This document shows positions 28,297 to 37,956 of a stretch of DNA of 64,000 nt, in pieces. The notes under the pieces are model-generated. The model was not told where the DNA came from. It made no database searches and saw only the letters and a program-made list of their open reading frames with translations. This stretch comes from BACL21 sp038141525 (GTDB taxonomy: Bacteria > Bacteroidota > Bacteroidia > Flavobacteriales > Flavobacteriaceae). A program made the translations under genes and the position numbers. Position 1 is the first letter of the stretch. Every line of letters begins with the position of its first letter. The DNA is taken from positions 558,001-622,000 of the forward strand of contig JAYQIF010000008.1 of the NCBI GenBank assembly GCA_038141525.1. Reading direction: 5' to 3'.

Positions 28297-28785
28297 ATGA
28301 TTACCATGATTGCCGCCATTGGAGCAAATCACGAACTGGGTAAGGACAACGACCTGGTCTGGCATTTGCCGGATGACTTTAAACGCTTTAAATCTCTGAC
28401 AACCGGCCACAACATCATCATGGGGCGTAAGACTTTTGAGTCATTTCCCAAACTGCTCCCGAACCGCCGACACATAGTGATCACGCGCAATCGTGAATAT
28501 CAGGTTCCCCCAGAGGTCATTGTGGCGCAAAACATGGACGAGGCTTTAGCATATTGCCAAGAGGATCCCCAACCCTTTATTATTGGGGGTGGTGAAATCT
28601 ATAGTCTGGGTATGGATTACGCCGATTGCCTGGAACTCACCCATGTAGAAGGTCAATTTGATTGCGATACATTTTTTCCTGAAATAGACCACGAAGTCTG
28701 GGAGTGTGTGTCCACCGTAGCACATAAAAAGGATGAAAGACACAATTACGCCTTTAGGTTTAACACCTATCACAGGAAAAAATAG
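28297..28785 (+). CDS. folA: Dihydrofolate reductase
   Basis: Reduces dihydrofolate to tetrahydrofolate with NADPH. The 162 residues have all landmarks: IAAIGANHELGKDNDLVWHL, PDDFKRFKSLT (catalytic Asp), IIMGRKTFESF, and PFIIGGGEIYSLGM. Length is normal. It closes the thyA folate cycle; fabD starts 31 bases downstream, so co-transcription is likely. Confidence 0.97.
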   Translation: MITMIAAIGANHELGKDNDLVWHLPDDFKRFKSLTTGHNIIMGRKTFESFPKLLPNRRHIVITRNREYQVPPEVIVAQNMDEALAYCQEDPQPFIIGGGEIYSLGMDYADCLELTHVEGQFDCDTFFPEIDHEVWECVSTVAHKKDERHNYAFRFNTYHRKK

Positions 28786-28816
28786 ACAAAAAAAATAGCA
28801 AGACAATTATCAACTT

Positions 28817-29698
28817 ATGAACGCATATGTTTTTCCGGGCCAAGTGGCCCAATTTACAGGAATGGGTCAAGATCTATACGATCAATCTGCACTGGCCAAA
28901 TCTCTATTTGAGCAGGCCAATGAGATCCTTGGTTTTGACATTACCAAAATTATGTTTGAAGGTTCGGCCGAAGATTTAAAAAAGACCGAAGTGACCCAAC
29001 CCGCTGTGTTTTTGCATGCCACGATTTTGGCGCAAGTCTTAGGCGACTCCTTTAAGCCCGATATGGTCGCTGGACATTCCCTCGGGGAGTTTTCTGCCTT
29101 GGTGGCCAATAAAACCCTATCGTTTGAAGATGGGCTCCAGCTGGTCTCAAAGCGCGCTCAAGCCATGCAAAAAGCTTGTGCTTTAGAGCCCTCAACCATG
29201 GCTGCTGTTTTAGGATTGGAGGATGCTGTTGTGGAACAAATTTGTCGGGATACACCAGGTACTGTGGTCGCTGCCAATTATAATTGCCCTGGTCAGCTCG
29301 TGATCTCTGGGAGTGTCTCTGCCGTAGAAGCGGCTTGTGCTAAATTAAGTGAGGCAGGCGCCCGACGTGCCCTGATCCTACCGGTGGGTGGGGCATTTCA
29401 TAGCCCGCTCATGGCCCCTGCCCAAGATGAATTAGGCCAGGCCATCGAGGCCACCCATTTTGACAAACCGAGTTGTCCTGTGTATCAAAACGTAACGGCA
29501 TCGGCTGTGATTGACCCAGCCGCGATCAAAAGCAATTTGCTCAGCCAATTGACCGCTCCAGTGCGATGGACTCAAAGTGTACAACAGATGATAAAAGATG
29601 GGGCGACTCATTTTATTGAAGTCGGTCCGGGGAATGTGTTGCAAGGCTTGGTCAAGAAAATTGACCGCTCAGCACAAACAGAGAAGGCCGGGATTTAG
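28817..29698 (+). CDS. fabD: Malonyl-CoA:ACP transacylase
   Basis: Loads malonyl groups onto ACP for fatty-acid synthesis. The 293-residue protein has the active-site serine in AGHSLGEFSALVA, the catalytic histidine in VGGAFHSPLM, and the closing FIEVGPGNVLQGL. One oddity is near the N-terminus: FPGQVAQF, where the family nearly always has FPGQGAQF (oxyanion-hole loop). The codon is GTG, one transversion from GGG. This may be a sequencing error or a tolerated change. It is convergent with galE. Confidence 0.95.
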   Translation: MNAYVFPGQVAQFTGMGQDLYDQSALAKSLFEQANEILGFDITKIMFEGSAEDLKKTEVTQPAVFLHATILAQVLGDSFKPDMVAGHSLGEFSALVANKTLSFEDGLQLVSKRAQAMQKACALEPSTMAAVLGLEDAVVEQICRDTPGTVVAANYNCPGQLVISGSVSAVEAACAKLSEAGARRALILPVGGAFHSPLMAPAQDELGQAIEATHFDKPSCPVYQNVTASAVIDPAAIKSNLLSQLTAPVRWTQSVQQMIKDGATHFIEVGPGNVLQGLVKKIDRSAQTEKAGI

Positions 29699-29736
29699 GC
29701 CGAAAGAATGCGACTGTAATTCTAGGGAAAATCAGG

Positions 29737-30753
29737 TTACAGCCCGCGGATACGCTTTTCCCAAGCCCAGGCTGAGGAAAGGGAGGCCGACAAGTCTCTT
29801 TTTGTAGACCAGCCCAGCTCCTGGGTGGCCTTAGTGGTGTCTGCATAAACAGCAATAACGTCTCCAGCGCGTCTGCCCACGATTTTGTAAGGCAGCTTTA
29901 CCCCTGTGGCTTTTTCAAAGGTTTGTATGACTTCAAGCACCGAATTACCCTGTCCTGTTCCCGAGATTAAAGACTTCTACCGGCTCTTTTTGGGCGTTAT
30001 TCACTAAGCGATCCAAAGCCACTACATGAGCCTCGGCCAAATCCATCACGTGAATGTAGTCTCTGATACAGCTCCCATCGGGTGTGGGGTAATCATCGCC
30101 AAATACCGAAAGTTCCTGTCGCAGCCCAGCAGCGGTCTGAGTAATAAAGGGCACCAAGTTCTGTGGGACGCCCTTGGGTAATTCACCGATCAAAGCCGAA
30201 TCATGGGCCCCAATGGGATTAAAGTAGCGCAGTAAAATCGTGCGCAAACCACTGACCTTGCACAAATCATGAAGAATTTCTTCAGCGATTTGCTTGGTGT
30301 TGCCGTAAGGGGACAAGGCTCTTTTTATTGGAGCAGACTCATCGATGGGTAAGTGATCAGGCTCTCCGTATACAGTACATGAAGAGCTAAAAATAAAATT
30401 GTGAACCCCGTGGGCCACACAATTCTGTAGCACATAAACGAGTCCATTGATGTTGTTTTCGTAGTAAAGCAACGGGTTTTCGACACTCTCTCCTACCGCT
30501 TTACTGGCCGCAAAATGAATCACTCCATCGAAGGAGTGCTCATTAAAAGATTGTTTACCGCTGACTTATCGCGTAAATCCAATTCCATAAATTCTGGGGT
30601 AAATCCGAGAATTTCATCCAATCCTTTAAGGACATCGCGCTCAGAATTCGAGAGATCATCCACGATTAAAACCGAGTATCCACTCTCGTGCAAGGCCACT
30701 ACGGTATGCGACCCGATATAACCCAATCCTCCGGTAACCAGTATTTTACCCAT
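29737..30753 (-). CDS. galE: UDP-glucose 4-epimerase (frameshifted)
   Basis: Interconverts UDP-glucose and UDP-galactose for polysaccharide precursors. The N-terminus has the NAD-binding VTGGLGYIGSHTVVALHESG. The middle has FSSSCTVYGEPDHLPIDE and the Tyr-x3-Lys pair in SPYGNTKQIAEEI. The C-terminus has RRAGDVIAVYADTTKA and ELGW. Three open frames join by adding one T at 30545-30548 (giving NLFNEHSFDGVIHFAA) and removing one base at 29960-29962 (giving NLGTGQGNSVLEV), for about 338 residues. The start overlaps the end of the aminotransferase gene by eight bases, so the two form an operon. Confidence 0.95.
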
Positions 30754-31914
30754 GGCGGTGTTCTTTTACGTATTCAATGACTGTATTGGTGATAAATTCT
30801 ATTTGATCCTCTTCTAACTCCGTGTGCATCGGTAGAGAGATCACGCATTGCACGAGCTGATTGGTCACAGTAAAGTCCGCTTCATTGTAGCGCTTGTCCG
30901 TGTAGGCCTTCTGGGCATGGAGCGGAATCGGGTAATATACCCCGCATGGTATGTTGTGTGCCGCAAGATGTTTCACCAATGCATCACGATCAATACCGTC
31001 GATCTTTAAGGTGTACTGATGGAATACATGACAATCGCACTGGGCGCAAATGCCTTTATCGGGGCCGCAGACGCCGCTGGGCGTGGTAATGCCCGGCACC
31101 TGAGCGAAGGCTCTGGTGTAAGCCGCCGCAGCGCGGCGCCGCGCGGCGTTATACTCATCGAGCTTTGGTAGTTTTGCGCGCAATACCGCAGCTTGGAGCG
31201 AATCCAAACGCGAATTCACCCCAACCACATCGTGGTGGTAGCGCTTGTACATCCCGTGATTCACGATGCCACGCAAAGTATGTGCTAAATCATCGTCATT
31301 GGTAAAAATTGCCCCACCATCTCCATAGCATCCAAGATTTTTAGAGGGAAAAAATGAAGTGGAGGCCACATGGCCGATGGTTCCTGTTTTTGGTTTTTGT
31401 CCGTCGCTGAAGGTGCAATGTGCTCCTATTCCTTGAGCGTTGTCTTCAATGACATAAAGATTGTGATTTTAGCCAAGGTCATCAGGGGCTCCATATCGGC
31501 CGAGAGTCCAAATAAATGAACTGGCACAATGGCTTTGGTGCGCGGGGTAATGGCCCGTTCGATTGCAGCCAAGTCAATATTAAAATTGATCGGGTCCACA
31601 TCGACAAGTACCGGTGTGAGCCCCAAAAGGGCAATAACCTCAACCGTTGCTGCAAAAGTAAAATCTGCAGTGATCACCTCATCACCCGGTTTTAATCCTA
31701 GACCCATCATCGCAATTTGCAAAGCATCGGTCCCATTAGCACAAGGAATCACATGTTTTACACCCAAATAGGCTTCCAATTCTTTTTGAAAAGCGTGCAC
31801 CTCGGGACCATTGATAAAGCTCGCATTATCGATCACCTCTTGCATGGAGGCCGTAACACGGTCCTTAATTTCGGCGTATTGACCCTGTAGGTCTACCATT
31901 TGTATTTTTTTCAT
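30746..31914 (-). CDS. DegT/DnrJ/EryC1/StrS sugar aminotransferase (frameshifted)
   Basis: A PLP-dependent nucleotide-sugar aminotransferase for LPS or other surface glycans. It has the ANGTDALQIAMMGLGLKPGD segment, VHLFGLSADMEPL, the PLP lysine in SFFPSKNLGCYGDGGA, and the substrate loop of CDCHVFHQYTLKI. Length is about 389 residues after adding one base in the T-run at 31467-31470, which restores LAKNHNLYVIEDNAQGIGA. The family resembles WbpE/WlbC-type enzymes, but the sugar substrate is not predictable here. It is divergent from waaA and upstream of galE, supporting a role in envelope polysaccharide. Confidence 0.93.
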
Positions 31915-32004
31915 TGGGCGGATTTTGATGTGTCAAAACTACGAAAAATTGACCTACAAGCGCCACGGAATTGCCTAAAGAACCGTAATTTAGCCCCTAG
32001 GCTT

Positions 32005-33260
32005 ATGGGGCAAATCATCTACAATTCGCTGAGTTTTTTTGGGCATATTTTACTACGCCCATTGCAGTGGGTGGGCTCTAAAAAATTGCGTGCCTTTTGG
32101 ACCGGGCGAGACAATACTTGGAGCCGACTAGAGGGTCTTGACCAAAACAACCCAAATAGACTCTGGATGCACTGCGCTTCGCTCGGGGAATTCGAACAAG
32201 GTCGACCCATATTGGAATGGATGCGTCAAAACTATCCTGAGCACCAAATTGTACTGAGCTTTTTCTCTCCCTCGGGCTTTGCCCCTAAACAAAAAACACC
32301 TTTGGCCGATTTGGTGGTCTATCTGCCGTGGGACAATCCCAGTAATGCAAAAAAGTTTGTTAATCATGTTGCCCCGAGCGCGGCATATATTGTCAAAAGT
32401 GATCTCTGGCCAAACTACCTCATTGAGTTACATAAACGAAGCATCTCCACTTATGTAATCGCTGCTCGATTTAAACACAAACACTGGATTTTTGGTCCTG
32501 CTGGGGGGTTCATGCGCAAACATCTCTCTAATTTAACCCATATTTTTGTCCAAGACCAACACTCGCTGGACTTACTCAAAACCCATGGCATTAATCAATG
32601 TAGCCTTAGCGGGGATACCCGCTTTGATCGTGTTTGGGCCCAAACTAAACAAGACAATACTCTTGATTTTCTTGAGGTTTTTAAAACTAATGAGCCCTGT
32701 GTTATTTTGGGCAGTTCTTGGCCAAAAGGCCATGACTTGTGGTTCGAAGCCATAAACCAATACGTCGAGCAAGGTGTTCAATTTATCATTGCTCCACATG
32801 ATTTAAATCCCGACGAAATCAACCGACTTCAAAATAAAATCACCACCACTTGCGCCGTATACAATGGAACAATTACCCCAGAGCTGAGTCAGGCAAAGGT
32901 CCTAATTATCAATACTATTGGTCATCTCTCTCGGGCCTACGCCGCTGCAGACCTCGCCTATATCGGTGGAGGCATGGGCCATAATGGTCTTCACAATATT
33001 TTAGAGCCCGCGGCTTTTGGCCTACCCATTGTGATCGGTCCTGTCTATGATAAATTTCCAGAAGCTTTAGATTTATTAAAGCGCGGTGGTTCAAGCATTG
33101 TACGAAACCCTGAAGATGCCATTAAAGGCTCTTGGAACAGTGGTGCAGTGATCCAAAAAAATTCAAATCGATGGGGGCGATCAATCAGGCCTACATTCAA
33201 GAGCACTCGGGAGCGACAAAGCATATTATCAATCACTTGGCATCTGCTCAAAAAGCTTAA
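32005..33260 (+). CDS. waaA: 3-deoxy-D-manno-octulosonic acid transferase (frameshifted)
   Basis: Transfers Kdo to lipid A at the inner face of the inner membrane. The protein starts MGQIIYNSLSFFGHILLRPL, a membrane-anchoring N-terminus, followed by WMHCASLGEFEQGRPILE (with the catalytic Glu), SGDTRFDRV, LGSSWPKGHD, and the C-terminal GGGMGHNGLHNILEPAAFGL. One indel near 33127-33131 takes the longest open frame off course. The correct C-terminus, ending MGAINQAYIQEHSGATKHII and NHLASAQKA, is in another frame and stops at 33260. I chose the ATG at 32005 since upstream codons are non-conserved. About 418 residues. Confidence 0.94.
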
Positions 33261-33294
33261 GTGGCACCAACGGATCTGCCGCACTATGCCATCT

Positions 33295-34064
33295 CTATTG
33301 ACTGAGTCGGTTAATTTGACCTTTGAGTTCATTCATGGACTCTTGCAACTGACGCAGAAGAGTACTCTCGCTTGGTTCCTCTAAACCAAAACTAAGTTTA
33401 CTGTTTACTTGCCAAAGCTCCTGTATGTCCTTTGTGGCGACCTCAATGGGTAAATACTCAGTATTGAGAGATACCAGACGCACTTTGTGTGGCATACCCG
33501 GTATTTTCTCGAGCTTCTTAACCAATACAGAGTCATGAAGGACGACAATATGAATTTTCTGATCCGACGCCTCTGCAATATGACTTACAGCGCGGCCAAG
33601 GACCCATTCTCTCGGACGTATGTTGGGCAGCATACTGTCTCCCTCAACTTGGAATCCACGATAAGTGGCATTGCGAAACTCAGGTAAAGGCATGTGAAAG
33701 GCCGGTAAATGACCTACCCAGGTTACATCCTGAATGTTATGGGGATAGCCCGCGGCGGCCTTTTGATTGACAAGAAGGATTGTGTCTTCTCCTTTAGGGT
33801 CTACAGCGATCACTTTAGGCTGAACGTTAGATTGATCCAGACTCAGATTCATTTCGTGGCTTTTGCCATACAACCAAAGTGGATTAATGCTAAACTGCTG
33901 TAGTAATTCCATCACAACAGATCCAGTAATTTTGGTTTTGCCGCGTTCTATATCGGCAGTACTTCCTTTAATGCCCAATAAGGCTGCAAATGATTGCTGA
34001 GTATGCCCATGATCTTCTCTGATTTTTTAAATCGTCGATTTTCTACAGATAAATGTTGCTTCAT
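33295..34064 (-). CDS. XRE/S24 (LexA-like) regulator (frameshifted)
   Basis: A transcription factor with an N-terminal helix-turn-helix (about residues 10-65: TQQSFAALLGIKGSTADIER) and a C-terminal S24 peptidase-like domain. The domain has the possible Ala-Gly self-cleavage site (KAAAGYP), the nucleophile serine in VEGDSMLPNIRPREWV and the general-base lysine in SVLVKKLEK. It ends in a coiled-coil-like tail (LLRQLQESMNELKGQINRL). The HTH is in another frame: adding one base in the T6 run at 34023-34028 joins MKQHLSVENRRFKK to IREDHGHT. Such S24 regulators are frequent in Bacteroidota and are not necessarily phage repressors. No phage genes are nearby. Confidence 0.88.
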
Positions 34065-34166
34065 TGGTTAAAAATAAACATATTTTGGAAATATTCCATA
34101 TAAATTAAGGAAATATTCCATTAAATTTTAATGCTAACTCACTAACAATCAATAAGTAAATTATTA

Positions 34167-34174
34167 TATCTTTA
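34167..34174 (+). promoter_or_regulatory. Near-consensus -7 box before the Ala/Glu-rich lipoprotein
   Basis: TATCTTTA differs from TAnnTTTG only at the last base and lies 35 bases before the ATG at 34210, in an AT-rich region (about 34075-34175). No -33 TTG is apparent. Confidence 0.35.
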
Positions 34175-34209
34175 TTGCTCGGAAAGAATAACCATTAAAC
34201 CCATTTATT

Positions 34210-34470
34210 ATGAAAAAAGTATTGATCACTTTTGCTGCTTTGGCAATGATTGCTTCAGTCACCTCTTGCAGAGAAACTGAAAAGAAAACCGAAGAAACTG
34301 TTGAGGCCGCTGTAGAAGCCACAACTGATGCTGCTGAAGAGGCCACAGATGCCGTTGAAGAAGCTGCTGATGCTACCGAAGAAGCTGCCGAGGAAGCAAC
34401 TGACGCTGCAGAAGACGCTGTAGAAGATGCTGCTGACGCGGCCGAAGGTCACGATGACGCTGCACACTAA
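34210..34470 (+). CDS. Small Ala/Glu/Asp-repeat lipoprotein
   Basis: An 86-residue protein. A lipoprotein signal with lipobox SVTSC (Cys about residue 20) is followed by about 55 residues of an imperfect EEATDAVEEAADATEEAAEE-type repeat, then GHDDAAH. The repeat predicts one long, strongly acidic amphipathic helix or coiled coil. No enzyme family is recognised. A promoter-like box upstream and a strong terminator 22 bases downstream make it a monocistronic unit, as expected for an abundant structural lipoprotein. A similar composition occurs in LEA-like and Lpp-like proteins, but homology is not claimed. Confidence 0.82.
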   Translation: MKKVLITFAALAMIASVTSCRETEKKTEETVEAAVEATTDAAEEATDAVEEAADATEEAAEEATDAAEDAVEDAADAAEGHDDAAH

Positions 34471-34491
34471 GAATAGTCTTAGTAAAAAACC

Positions 34492-34518
34492 AAACCCTCA
34501 CAATGTGAGGGTTTTTTT
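34492..34518 (+). terminator. Intrinsic terminator of the Ala/Glu-rich lipoprotein gene
   Basis: Stem AACCCTCAC (34493-34501) with GTGAGGGTT (34505-34513), loop AAT, followed by a seven-base T-run. It lies just downstream of the stop at 34470 and before the convergent barrel gene. Confidence 0.92.
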
Positions 34519-34547
34519 GTTTTATTACTGTGATTAGTGCTTGAGCC

Positions 34548-35132
34548 TTAGAAATTATAGCGCGCACCTACACCAATGGTAAAATGAGAATAGGCATTAT
34601 CCGTATCAATATCATAGGACGCTCCGTCTTCTTCAACAGTAGTATACTTTCCATTTAGATAATCAAGGTTCACAGAAAACTTAAATCCTTGATCAAATCC
34701 AAATACAAAGGATTGGCCAAGCATCCAACCGCTTCCTGTAGCTGTTGAATCTACGTCTCCACCTTCATAATCGGCAACCCCGGCTAAAGAGAAAACGTAT
34801 TGAGGTTTAATATCCCAAGCGATGTTGTCGCCTAAAGCAAGCGTGTACATTGGTCCTAGCCCTAAATAACCGGCTCCGAAGGCAGCTGTGTCCCCAGCTT
34901 CATCCTCGAAAGTGCTCGCGGCAGCACCATAAGTTAGTGTAGCTCCAATACTTTCGGTAAAACGATATCCAAAGTTTAGATTAAAATCGAAACCAGTGCC
35001 CAATTCGAGATTGTCTCCGACGTCTCCACCCGGGAAAGAGGCTCCTAGGTTAAGCGCCAAATACGCCTTAGAATCTTGTGCCATTGCCCCAAAAGAGACC
35101 AAGGCGACCATTAAAAAAATCAGTTTTTTCAT
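34548..35132 (-). CDS. Small outer-membrane beta-barrel protein
   Basis: A 194-residue protein with a signal peptide (MKKLIFLMVALVSFGAMAQ) and a mature part of alternating beta strands (LNFGYRFTESIGATLTYG, GAGYLGLGPMY, FKFSVNLDYLNGKY), ending in IGVGARYNF, the terminal aromatic residue typical of outer-membrane barrels. About 170 mature residues suits an eight-stranded barrel (OmpW/OmpX-like size). The ATG at 35132 gives the clean signal peptide. It is paralogous to the gene at 35634-36264: both share AQDSKAY and the same closing ARYNF/LRYNF. Confidence 0.86.
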   Translation of the reverse strand: MKKLIFLMVALVSFGAMAQDSKAYLALNLGASFPGGDVGDNLELGTGFDFNLNFGYRFTESIGATLTYGAAASTFEDEAGDTAAFGAGYLGLGPMYTLALGDNIAWDIKPQYVFSLAGVADYEGGDVDSTATGSGWMLGQSFVFGFDQGFKFSVNLDYLNGKYTTVEEDGASYDIDTDNAYSHFTIGVGARYNF

Positions 35133-35432
35133 GTGTTGTTGTTTTTGGTTAATAATTACGATAATCAGTATCAACCAATTATCTAGTCCATTAAATGATT
35201 ATAGACTTATCCTAAAGATAAGTAAAATTTAGGCTCAGTTTCACAGACCAGTCAATTTTTTGTAACTCCCTGCTTCCGATTGTCATGAAATGCACCGTTC
35301 TTGGCACGAACAACATTATTTTAAAAAGTGATAATCCTATTGTGGTATTTATTTTTGCCTCGAATTTATAAATTCGAGGACCTACCCTGCCACAATCCTT
35401 GACCATGAACGACATTCAGAGTATCATTGTGT

Positions 35433-35637
35433 ATGAATGAGAAAGTCGCACAACGCATCAAACAACTTCGCCTTAAAAAATGGCCTTTCCCAAGAGGGCT
35501 TATCTCATCTGGCTGAACTCGATCGTAAGTACATCGGGATCATCGAAAAAGGAAACACCAATATCTCTATCCAAGTGCTTTCTCAAATTTGTGAGGCGCT
35601 GGATATTTCCCTGTCGGAGTTTTTTAAAGGGTTTTAA
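35433..35637 (+). CDS. Small XRE-family HTH regulator (frameshifted)
   Basis: A 67-residue single-domain DNA-binding protein: MNEKVAQRIKQLRLKNGLSQ, then EGLSHLAELDRKYIGIIEKG, NTNISIQVLSQICEALDISL, SEFFKGF. This is a complete Cro/C1-type helix-turn-helix. The longest open frame has a wrong N-terminus because the A6 run at 35475-35480 carries one extra base; reading from the ATG at 35433 and dropping one A restores the HTH. Its stop overlaps the stop of the convergent barrel gene by three bases. Confidence 0.88.
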
Positions 35638-36264
35638 AAGTTATAGCGCAATCCAGCACCCATACTGATACGAACATAACTATTTTCTGAACTCAAATCA
35701 GTGGTGATGCCGCCGCGTTCATTTTCTTTGAATTTTCCGGTTAAATAATCCACATTGATTGAAAATTTAAGGCCCTGGACCTGAGCCAAAAACCCAAGAA
35801 GTTGAAGCCAAATAACCGGACCCCTTTGCTGTAATGTCATTATCTCCGCCTTCAAGGTCAGTTAAGCCCGACATGGACAACAATAATTGTGGTCTGAATT
35901 CCACTACAGAGCTGCCTAAGCCAATAGGATAGGTAAACATGGGGCCAATACCCAAATACCCAACAGAAAATACAGCCCCTTCTTCTGGCACGTCCTCTTG
36001 ATTAAAAACAACCTGGTCAAATTCGTTAGCAGATGCCCCCCATGTAGCGGTGAGTCCCAACATTTCGGTAAATCGATAGCCGACATTTAAGTTGAGATCT
36101 AGACCAGTATATTGATCCATAAAAGCACCTTGATCCGAATTAATAATATAGTCCCCGCCATTGGGAAAAACTGCCCCTGCAGAAAGCATCACATAAGCTT
36201 TTGAGTCTTGAGCCGCCAAATTCAGGGTAACAAGGGCGACCAAAATAGTGAGTAGATTCTTCAT
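35634..36264 (-). CDS. Small outer-membrane beta-barrel protein, paralogue (frameshifted)
   Basis: About 209 residues. A signal peptide (MKNLLTILVALVTLNLAAQ) precedes barrel strands such as LDLNLNVGYRFTEMLGLTAT and VGYLGIGPMFTYPIGLG, ending MGAGLRYNF. It is the paralogue of the 34548-35132 barrel with the same AQDSKAY mature start. The frame breaks near 35771-35773; removing one base gives GSGPGLKFSINVDYLTGKF, matching FKFSVNLDYLNGKY of the paralogue. The two barrels flank the small XRE regulator. Confidence 0.86.
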
Positions 36265-36371
36265 GATAAATCGTTTTGGTTGGTTAATTAATTAAATACT
36301 ACTTGCCAATAAATAGTTTTTTACATTGGTAAGTTAATAAAAAATTCATGATGTTCAAAAACAACAACTTA

Positions 36372-36412
36372 CAAAAAATCACCCCCAACGCAACTTCAGC
36401 GATGGGGGTGAT
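36372..36412 (-). terminator. Intrinsic terminator downstream of trpB2
   Basis: On the minus strand, ATCACCCCC (36412-36404) pairs with GGGGGTGAT (36386-36378) around a 17-base loop, followed by six Ts (36377-36372). It is about 110 bases after the trpB2 stop and before the barrel gene. The rest of 36265-36522 holds nothing else I can identify. Confidence 0.8.
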
Positions 36413-36522
36413 GCAATTAACCAAAACAACAATTAAACAAACAATTAATTAAACAACCATATTAAACTTTAAACATTTTTAATCCATTTGTATTGGTTTT
36501 CTTTTTTTCGAGTTATCGCGAA

Positions 36523-37885
36523 CTAGGGAATCAATGGCGTCTGCAATTTTGCAATTGAGCGATTGATTTCTTCTTGGGTGAGCTCGTGCTTGACAATTTT
36601 ACCCGCGAAATAATCCTGATAAGCCTTCATGTCGAAATTACCGTGACCGCAAAGATTCACTAAATTGTTCGCGAAACGCCCTCCTCTTTACATTTTTTGC
36701 GCTTCAGCGATTGCTGTCGCGATGCCGTGGGTCGCTTCGGGTGCTGGAATGATTCCTTCAGCCTTTGCGAATTGCACCCCAGCCGAGAACACCTCGAGAT
36801 TATCATGGGCTCGGGCCTCTATTAGCTTATCCTTTAAAAGTTGGCTCACGATCACTCCTGCTCCATGATAGCGCAGGCCTCCGGCATGAATCGGGGCAGG
36901 CACAAAGTCATGACCCAGAGTATACATGGGCAGCAGCGGGGTCATACCAGCCGTATCGCCAAAATCATAACGGAACACTCCCCGCGTTAAGCTTAGGGCA
37001 TGAGGCTGGTTCACTGGCGATGCAGCGAATGTTGCGTCCTTCATCAAAATTCAAGCGTAAAAACGGAAAGGCCAGTCCGGCAAAATTAGAACCACCCCCA
37101 AAAGGCGCAATGACGATATCTGGCATATCTCCCGCCTTTTCCATTTGCTTGATGGCTTCTTGGCCAATGATGGTTTGATGCAGTTTCACGTGGTTCAGCA
37201 CACTGCCCAGAGCGTATTTGGTATGCTCATCTTTAGCCGCGACTTCAATCGCCTCAGAAATTGCAATCCCCAAAGATCCCGAAGTATCAGGATGCTCTGC
37301 GAGAATTTTCTTGCCGATTTCTGTCGCCTCCGAGGGTGAAGGATGCACCGTACCTCCCCAAGTATTCATCATAACCTTTCTGTGCGGTTTGTGATCATAG
37401 GAAAGACGCACCATAAACACCTCGCATTCAAGACCGAAATGTTGACACGCAAAACTCAAAGCACTCCCCCATTGTCCCGCACCAGTTTCTGTGGATATTT
37501 TTTTTACCCCTTCCATTTTATTGTAATAGGCCTGAGGAACTGCAGTATTGGGCTTATGACTCCCTGTGGGGCTCACCCCTTCATACTTATAGTATATTTT
37601 GGCTGGGGTATCGAGCATCTTCTCCAGATTATACGCGCGATACATGGGTGTAGGACGCCACATGCTATAGATGTTGCGTACCTCATCGGGGATGGTCACG
37701 TATTTATCGGTGGTTACCTCTTGCTTGATGAGCTCCATCGGAAATAAAGGCGCTAAGGCTTCAGGCCCGATCGGCTCCAGTGTTCCTGGATTCAGCGGCG
37801 GCAGAGGTTTGTTCGGCATATCCGCAATGATATTGTACCATTGCTCCGGGATTTCTTTTTCACTTAGCAGAATTTTTCGTTCCAT
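36523..37885 (-). CDS. trpB: Tryptophan synthase beta chain, TrpB2 type (frameshifted)
   Basis: Condenses indole and serine to tryptophan. It is the TrpB2 class: long N-terminal arm (WYNIIADMPNKPLPPLNPGT), WRPTPMYRAYNLEKML, the PLP lysine in SPTGSHKPNTAV, ETGAGQWGSALSFACQHFGL, and FGGGSNFAGLAFPF. The C-terminal part (YDFGDTAGMTPLLPMYTLGH, HAGGLRYHG, EGIIPAPEATHGI and NLCGHGNFDM) lies in other frames. Three single-base errors explain this: an extra base near 36994, one at the T6 run 36693-36698, and a missing base near 36661. About 454 residues after repair. It has no trpA beside it and is preceded by a Trp leader peptide and terminator. Confidence 0.94.
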
Positions 37886-37913
37886 AATTACATCATTTAA
37901 ATCAAATTGGGTT

Positions 37914-37944
37914 AAAAAAAAAGCCCATCGCGAACGATGGGCTT
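37914..37944 (-). terminator. Intrinsic terminator in the trpB2 leader (attenuator)
   Basis: On the minus strand, a perfect 10-bp stem AAGCCCATCG/CGATGGGCTT with a TTCG loop is followed by seven more Ts (37920-37914). It lies after the leader peptide and 28 bases before the trpB2 ATG. It is therefore placed to end transcription before trpB2 and is not a terminator of any upstream gene. Confidence 0.9.
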
Positions 37945-37956
37945 TGTATGATATAG

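Noticed and set aside
34062..34064. Calling the S24 regulator a prophage repressor and the region a prophage remnant.
   Set aside because: No integrase, attachment site, tail, capsid or lysis gene is present within the window.
34255..34467. Cys/Ser/Phe-rich open frame antisense to the Ala/Glu lipoprotein.
   Set aside because: It is the complement of the repetitive GCN/GAN codons and has no start context or family match.
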